Below are positions 5,554 to 6,231 of a stretch of 6,231 nt of DNA, piece by piece. The stretch's first letter is position 1, and each line of letters opens with the position of its first letter. The DNA is taken from NCBI GenBank assembly GCA_015487535.1, contig WFPN01000100.1, forward strand, positions 1 through 6,231, in the 5' to 3' direction. The stretch is from Aquificaceae bacterium. Its GTDB lineage: Bacteria > Aquificota > Aquificia > Aquificales > Aquificaceae. The translations under genes were made by a program, and so were the position numbers. Under the pieces are notes generated by a model. It did not search any database and had not been told where the DNA came from. It saw only the letters and a program-made list of their open reading frames with translations.

Positions 5554-6231
5554 ATGACGGAGGTAATCGTAGTAACCTCGGGAAAGGGAGGCGTGGGTAA
5601 GACCACTGTAACCGCCAACCTGGGTGTTGCCCTTGCCAAACTTGGTAAGAAGGTCCTTCTCATAGATGCGGACATAGGCCTCAGGAACCTCGACATGATC
5701 CTGGGCCTTGAGAACAGGATAGTCTATGACATACTGGACGTCCTCGAAGGGAGGGTTCCCCCGGAGAAGGCTTACGTGAAGGACAAAAGGGGCTTGAACC
5801 TTTACCTGCTTCCGGCGAACCAGACCAAGAACAAGGACGCGGTGAACACCGACAAGTGGATAGAGCTGGTTAAGGATGTGAAATCTAAAGGAGAGTTTGA
5901 CTACATAATTATAGACTCCCCTGCGGGGATAGAGCAGGGCTTCAAGATCGCCGTCAGCCCTGCAGATCGTGCCTACATAGTTGTCAATCCCGAGGTGTCC
6001 TCCGTTAGGGACGCCGACCGGGTGATCGGTCTTTTGGAGAGCATGGACAAGGAGGATTACTGGATAATAGTCAATAGGATAAAGTGGAAGATGGTCAAGA
6101 AGGGGGAGATGCTCTCGGTGGAGGACATCCTGGACATACTGAAGGCTCCTCTGATAGGCGTGATACCTGAGGAGGAGAAGCTGGTGGACTTCACCAACAG
6201 GGGAGAACCCATAGTTCTCCATAGTAAGTAC
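5554..6231 (+). CDS. minD: Septum site-determining ATPase MinD (3' end beyond window)
   Basis: MinD is a membrane-bound ParA/MinD-type ATPase that dimerises on ATP, binds the membrane and recruits MinC. The frame is open from the ATG at 5554 to the window edge, giving 226 residues of an expected 260-270. The deviant Walker A motif SGKGGVGKTT is at 9-18, with signature Lys11 and Lys16. LLIDADIGLRNLD at 35-47 holds Asp38 and Asp40 of the switch I region, and Walker B with switch II is YIIIDSPAGIEQG at 117-129 (Asp121). The MinD-specific GLRNLD and SPAGIE separate it from ParA, Mrp and FlhG relatives. The C-terminal amphipathic membrane-targeting helix would lie outside the window. AGGAG at 5543-5547, six bases upstream, supports the start. 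It is co-transcribed with minC; whether minE follows cannot be seen. Confidence 0.97.
   Translation, partial: MTEVIVVTSGKGGVGKTTVTANLGVALAKLGKKVLLIDADIGLRNLDMILGLENRIVYDILDVLEGRVPPEKAYVKDKRGLNLYLLPANQTKNKDAVNTDKWIELVKDVKSKGEFDYIIIDSPAGIEQGFKIAVSPADRAYIVVNPEVSSVRDADRVIGLLESMDKEDYWIIVNRIKWKMVKKGEMLSVEDILDILKAPLIGVIPEEEKLVDFTNRGEPIVLHSKY

Noticed and set aside
5527..6222. A 231-codon open frame on the minus strand covering nearly all of minD
   Set aside because: minD itself has every ATPase motif, while the antisense product has no recognisable motif. The long antisense frame arises because this genome's codon choice rarely yields stop codons in that reverse frame.
1..6231. Mobile elements, CRISPR arrays, tRNA or rRNA genes, long repeats
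   Set aside because: Coding sequence fills almost the whole window, the largest gap between genes is 36 bases, and no repeat array, transposase or RNA-gene signature was seen on either strand.

Overview
The window is a dense run of eight genes, all on the + strand. The gaps between them are at most 36 bases and several neighbours abut or overlap. No RNA gene, mobile element, CRISPR array or large repeat is visible. The organism is probably a thermophilic bacterium of the Aquificales (Aquificaceae type). The clues are the codon choice (Ile mostly ATA, Arg mostly AGG, Lys/Glu-rich proteins) and the kind of gene packing; the GC content looks moderately high by eye. This placement is inferred from style, not from an rRNA gene or an alignment.

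Region 1 (1-1870) holds the C-terminal bulk of a YgfZ/CAF17-type folate-dependent Fe-S maintenance protein, whose true start may lie before the window. A 102-residue protein of unknown function overlaps it, followed by a dienelactone hydrolase-family alpha/beta hydrolase. Region 2 (about 1850-3286) has a likely extended -10 promoter, then rpmB (ribosomal protein L28, zinc-binding C+ form) and aroC (chorismate synthase), which begins at the base after the rpmB stop codon. Region 3 (3288-4945) encodes two inner-membrane proteins: an MlaE-type lipid-transport permease without its ATPase beside it, and a CDF metal exporter with a Cys/His-rich tail. Region 4 (4943-6231) starts with a near-perfect extended -10 element at the end of the CDF gene, followed by the division-site genes minC and minD. 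minD runs off the right edge.

The genes do not form one pathway. They are housekeeping functions (Fe-S repair, translation, aromatic biosynthesis, envelope lipid transport, metal efflux, septum placement) packed into transcription units that probably read into one another. The clearest functional pair is minC-minD, whose products form a complex that blocks FtsZ polymerisation away from midcell. I see no convincing new multi-gene system. The items most worth a second look are the uncharacterised 102-residue protein, the promoter that would give minC a leader of only a few bases, and a possible long-range stem over the minC start codon.
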